This document shows, piece by piece, positions 61,183-64,000 of a stretch of DNA of 64,000 bases (its first letter is position 1; each line of letters begins with the position of its first letter). A program made the position numbers and the translations under genes. Source of the stretch: Parapedobacter composti (lineage in GTDB: Bacteria; Bacteroidota; Bacteroidia; Sphingobacteriales; Sphingobacteriaceae); assembly GCF_900112315.1 (NCBI RefSeq), contig NZ_FOLL01000004.1, positions 186,001 to 250,000 on the forward strand, in the 5' to 3' direction. The notes under the pieces were generated by a model. That model was not told the DNA's origin and ran no database searches. It worked only from the letters and a program-made list of their open reading frames with translations.

Positions 61183-62526
61183 ATGGACGATCTGATTGCA
61201 GCCCGGTCGCAGATGGCGATGTCCCTCGGCTTCCACATTATCTTTGCCTGCGTGGGCATGGTCATGCCGTTTTTCATGGCCATTGCACACTTTATTTACC
61301 TCAGAACCCGAAACGCCATTTACCTCGGGCTTACCAAAGCCTGGAGCAAAGGGGTAGCCATCCTGTTCGCCACCGGGGCCGTATCCGGCACGATGCTCTC
61401 CTTTGAGCTGGGGTTGCTGTGGCCTACCTTCATGGAACATGCCGGCCCCATCTTCGGCATGCCGTTTTCGCTGGAAGGCACGGCATTTTTCATTGAGGCC
61501 ATTGCACTGGGCTTTTTTCTCTACGGATGGGGGCGCCTGCGCCCCTGGTTCCACTGGTTTACGGGCCTGGTGGTCGGACTGAGCGGACTGGCCTCGGGCA
61601 TCCTGGTCGTTGCCGCAAACGCCTGGATGAACAGTCCGGCGGGCTTTGATTACGTCGATGGGCAGTACCTGAATGTCGACCCCATCGCGGCGATGTTCAA
61701 CGACGCCTGGTTTTCCCAGGCCCTGCACATGACCTTGGCGGCGTTCGTCGCTACGGGATTTGCCGTGGCCGGCATCCATGCGCTGATGATCCTCAAGCGC
61801 AAAAACGTCACCTTCCACACCACGGCGTTCCGCATTTCGGCGTTGTGTGCGTGCATTGCGGCACTGCTGCAACCCATCAGCGGCGATATTTCCGCCAAAG
61901 ACGTGGCTGAGCGGCAGCCCGCCAAGTTAGCTGCCATGGAGGCCCATTTCGAAACGGAGGCCCGGGCGCCGTTTATCATCGGCGGCATTCCCGATGAGCA
62001 AGAAGGGCGCGTGAAACATGCGTTGAAAATACCTGGCGTGCTGAGTTTCCTGGCCCACGGCGACGTGAATCAACCCGTAACCGGCTTGAACGATATCCCC
62101 CGGGAAAACTGGCCGCCCGTGGCCATCACGCATTACGCCTTCCAGGTGATGGTCGGGTTAGGCATGCTCATGGCCTTGCTTTCGCTCATTTATCTTTTCG
62201 CGCTCGCCCGGCGCAGGGCCTGGCTGGACCGCCGGTGGCTGCTCCGGCTGTTCGTTATCGCTACCCCCATGGGCTATATCGCGGTAGAGGCCGGATGGAT
62301 TGTTACCGAAGTGGGCCGCCAGCCCTGGATCATATACGGCATCATGCGCACGGCCGATGCCGTAACGCCCATGCCGGGCATCGTTTATTCGTTTTTCCTC
62401 TTTACCGCCGTATTCGTGTCGCTGGCCGCCATCGTGGTTTTCCTGCTTTACCGCCAGATGGCCATGGTAGGCCGGCTTTATGATGTAACCGATCCGGCCT
62501 ACCGCGGTAATTCCAAATCATCGTAG
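61183..62526 (+). CDS. cydA: Cytochrome bd oxidase subunit I
   Basis: 447 residues, about nine membrane helices. It carries haem b558, b595 and d and reduces oxygen using quinol. The axial His is in RSQMAMSLGFHIIFACVG, the GRQPW motif is present late (VTEVGRQPWIIYG), and the loop between helices 6 and 7 is short, which is the cyanide-insensitive (CIO) short Q-loop type. A weak -7 box TAACTTTA lies at 61141-61148. It is 2 bases upstream of cydB. Confidence 0.95.
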   Translation: MDDLIAARSQMAMSLGFHIIFACVGMVMPFFMAIAHFIYLRTRNAIYLGLTKAWSKGVAILFATGAVSGTMLSFELGLLWPTFMEHAGPIFGMPFSLEGTAFFIEAIALGFFLYGWGRLRPWFHWFTGLVVGLSGLASGILVVAANAWMNSPAGFDYVDGQYLNVDPIAAMFNDAWFSQALHMTLAAFVATGFAVAGIHALMILKRKNVTFHTTAFRISALCACIAALLQPISGDISAKDVAERQPAKLAAMEAHFETEARAPFIIGGIPDEQEGRVKHALKIPGVLSFLAHGDVNQPVTGLNDIPRENWPPVAITHYAFQVMVGLGMLMALLSLIYLFALARRRAWLDRRWLLRLFVIATPMGYIAVEAGWIVTEVGRQPWIIYGIMRTADAVTPMPGIVYSFFLFTAVFVSLAAIVVFLLYRQMAMVGRLYDVTDPAYRGNSKSS

Positions 62527-62528
62527 CC

Positions 62529-63542
62529 ATGCTGTACGTTGTCATTGTCTTCCTCTGGGCTTCCATCTGTTTATACCTGCTGCTGGGCGGGGCAGATTTC
62601 GGCGCGGGCATTGTCGAGCTGACGGTGCGCCGTAAGCATAAACTCAAAGTGCGTAAAATCATGTCGCGCGCCATCGGCCCCGTCTGGGAAGCCAACCACA
62701 TGTGGCTCATCATCGCTATCGTCATCCTGTTTGTCGGATTCCCCGAAATCTATACCCACATGTCCATCTACGTGCACATCCCGCTGGTAGCGATGCTGTT
62801 GGGCATCATCGCCCGCGGCACGGCATTTGTCTTCCGCAATTACGACGCCGTGTCTGACCAGTGGCAGCACCTCTACACCCGCATCTTCACCTGGTCGAGC
62901 GTGGTTACGCCCTTTTTTCTGGGCATCATCGCAGCCTCCACCGTTTCGCGTACCATTGATCCGGCGGCCACCCATTTCGTCTCGGCCTACATCCACAGCT
63001 GGCTAACGTGGTTCGGGGCGGCCATCGGCCTGTTTACCATCAGCATCTGCGGGTACCTGGCAGCCGCCTACGCCATCGGTTCGGTAGATGAGGCATATGA
63101 CCGGTTGTTGATGGCGCGCATCGCGCGGCGGTTTATCTACATCGTTGTTGTTGCGGGGGGGCTGGTTTTTCTGGCGGCCGCCTATTCCGATATTCCGTTG
63201 ATGGAGTGGATTTTCGGTGGTACTATCGGGCAGCTGGCCATTCTGCTGGCCACGGTGTCCCTGGCATTCACCTTCCCGGCCCTGCAACGCCGAAAGGCCT
63301 TCGCAGCCCGTGTGCTGGCCGGGTTCCAGGTCACCATGATTCTGCTCGCTGCCACTTACCAGCACTACCCCGAACTCGTCCTGTTCAAGCACGGCGGCGG
63401 ACTGTCATTGATTGACCACGCGGGAAACCACAGCACCATCACCGCGCTGGCCTGGGCGCTCCTGCTGGGCAGCGTGTTCATCCTGCCCTTCCTCTTTTAC
63501 CTCATGCGCGTCTTCAGCCGGTATACCCCGCCGCAAAAATGA
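62529..63542 (+). CDS. cydB: Cytochrome bd oxidase subunit II
   Basis: 337 residues, eight or more membrane helices. It starts MLYVVIVFLWASICLYLLLGGADFGAG-like, with the family segment AIGPVWEANHMWLI and FRNYDAVSDQWQHLY mid-protein. It completes the bd oxidase with CydA. No cydX-like small ORF or cydDC is seen. A 9-base inverted repeat follows 25 bases after the stop. Confidence 0.95.
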   Translation: MLYVVIVFLWASICLYLLLGGADFGAGIVELTVRRKHKLKVRKIMSRAIGPVWEANHMWLIIAIVILFVGFPEIYTHMSIYVHIPLVAMLLGIIARGTAFVFRNYDAVSDQWQHLYTRIFTWSSVVTPFFLGIIAASTVSRTIDPAATHFVSAYIHSWLTWFGAAIGLFTISICGYLAAAYAIGSVDEAYDRLLMARIARRFIYIVVVAGGLVFLAAAYSDIPLMEWIFGGTIGQLAILLATVSLAFTFPALQRRKAFAARVLAGFQVTMILLAATYQHYPELVLFKHGGGLSLIDHAGNHSTITALAWALLLGSVFILPFLFYLMRVFSRYTPPQK

Positions 63543-63567
63543 CATCCCCTTAACGCTCAGCTGTTGC

Positions 63568-63592
63568 AATATCGGCGGGTTATGCCGATATT
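63568..63592. terminator. Inverted repeat between cydB and the Fe-S carrier gene
   Basis: AATATCGGC (63568-63576) and GCCGATATT (63584-63592) pair perfectly over a seven-base loop. Only TTTG follows, so termination would be weak. It also overlaps a near-consensus -7 sequence GATATTTG (63587-63594), so it might instead be an operator for the next gene. Confidence 0.45.
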
Positions 63593-63613
63593 TGTATGAT
63601 TAACGGCAATAGC

Positions 63614-63940
63614 ATGGTAACAATAACGGATAAAGCAAAGCAACGTATCCTCAGCATTATGCGCGAGGAGAACTATGACGATACGTATTTTGTACGGGTG
63701 GCCGTGGAAAGCGGCGGTTGTTCCGGCTTGGCGTATAAGCTCAACTTTGATAACGAATCACGCAAGGGCGACCAGATTTTTGAAGATAAGGGCATTAAAA
63801 TCTGCCTTGACATCAAATCATACCTGTACCTGGCAGGTACTGAACTGGATTATTCAGACGGGCTTAACGGCAAAGGGTTTGAATTTCACAATCCCAACGC
63901 CTCGCGCACCTGCGCCTGCGGAGAAAGTTTCGCAGTTTAA
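63614..63940 (+). CDS. A-type iron-sulfur carrier (IscA/SufA/ErpA family)
   Basis: 108 residues from the ATG at 63614 (MVTITDKAKQRILSI). The three cluster cysteines are in ESGGCSGLAY and SRTCACGESF. It carries Fe-S clusters to target enzymes. An in-frame ATG at 63596 would add six residues but lies at the expected transcription start. In Bacteroidota this gene often precedes sufBCDS, but the next gene here is on the other strand. Confidence 0.93.
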   Translation: MVTITDKAKQRILSIMREENYDDTYFVRVAVESGGCSGLAYKLNFDNESRKGDQIFEDKGIKICLDIKSYLYLAGTELDYSDGLNGKGFEFHNPNASRTCACGESFAV

Positions 63941-63952
63941 CGGCCCCGCGCC

Positions 63953-64000
63953 CTATTTCAGGGCAAACAGATCGTCTACCCCGAGCAGCCTGCGGCAGGT
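63953..64000 (-). CDS. C-terminal end of a leftward gene, partial
   Basis: The last 48 bases read on the minus strand as TCRRLLGVDDLFALK followed by TAG. The sequence looks protein-like and open to the window edge. The gene itself lies outside the window and is not identifiable. Confidence 0.35.
   Translation of the reverse strand, partial: TCRRLLGVDDLFALK

Noticed and set aside
60481-61872. 463-residue open frame on the minus strand
   Set aside because: It lies antisense to the redoxin and cydA genes, has a His/Arg/Gly-rich composition and no recognisable motif; both sense genes are clearly conserved.
1-64000. CRISPR arrays, toxin-antitoxin pairs, restriction systems, prophage or integrative elements
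   Set aside because: No regularly spaced repeats, no recombinase or phage proteins, and no candidate defence gene pairs were seen among the supported genes.

Overview
The window is an ordinary stretch of chromosome from a member of the Bacteroidota, most likely the Sphingobacteriaceae (Pedobacter / Parapedobacter / Sphingobacterium group; the genus is inference). Support comes from SusC/SusD and Oar-type TonB receptors, DUF3857, DUF3822, DUF4296, DUF1573 and DUF3823 proteins, the absence of Shine-Dalgarno sequences, and many copies of the Bacteroidota -7 promoter box TAnnTTTG, several with a TTTG-like -33 box 19-23 bases upstream. By eye the base composition is near 50% GC, with AT-richer patches around 21-24 kb and 49.7-51.0 kb. 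No rRNA, tRNA, CRISPR array, complete insertion sequence or prophage was seen.

Layout. 0.07-5.6 kb: an exported M1 metallopeptidase converging on two overlapping DUF3857/transglutaminase-like exported proteins. 5.7-11.5 kb: the rod-shape operon mreB-mreC-mreD-mrdA(PBP2)-rodA, closed by a strong hairpin. 11.7-14.5 kb: DUF3822-rsmD divergent from a Dda/RecD-like helicase, with the two promoters interleaved. 14.6-20.8 kb: two APC-family amino acid permeases around an exported SAM methyltransferase and a membrane pyrophosphatase; three good rho-independent terminators separate the units. 21.0-24.2 kb: an Oar-like TonB receptor. 24.4-28.2 kb: DUF4296 lipoprotein-mutS2-mgtC. 28.3-33.4 kb: a rightward run of YggS, GNAT, DUF3298, aspartate kinase, thioredoxin-like lipoprotein and gapA. 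33.5-36.7 kb: thrS-infC-rpmI-rplT.

36.8-48.4 kb is a compact polysaccharide utilisation locus (PUL) transcribed leftward: a putative glycan-binding lipoprotein, a GH76 family (alpha-1,6-mannanase type) lipoprotein, SusC, SusD, a DUF3823 lipoprotein and a 725-residue exported protein that looks like a TIM-barrel hydrolase with a GH42-like layout but which I cannot assign to a family. Gaps of 11-28 bases make it one operon. No regulator lies within it; instead the 569-base upstream gap holds two AAAACGTTTT palindromes exactly 21 bases apart (LacI-family-like operators) and a separate 25-base near-perfect palindrome. This is the most interesting part of the window.

48.9-64 kb returns to housekeeping genes: queE, an outer-membrane protein in an AT-rich patch, a DUF1573 protein, an aminotransferase, a leftward operon engB-ubiA-topA-unknown-cmk, then rightward an exported asparaginase, an NlpC/P60 lipoprotein, two thioredoxin-fold proteins, cytochrome bd oxidase (cydAB, short Q-loop type) and an A-type Fe-S carrier. 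The last 48 bases hold the C-terminus of another leftward gene.

Patterns across the window: several genes have the -7 box only 4-7 bases before the start codon, implying leaderless transcripts, and this was used to correct several start codons. The pyrophosphatase carries its membrane glutamate in helix 5 instead of helix 6, which bears on which ion it pumps.
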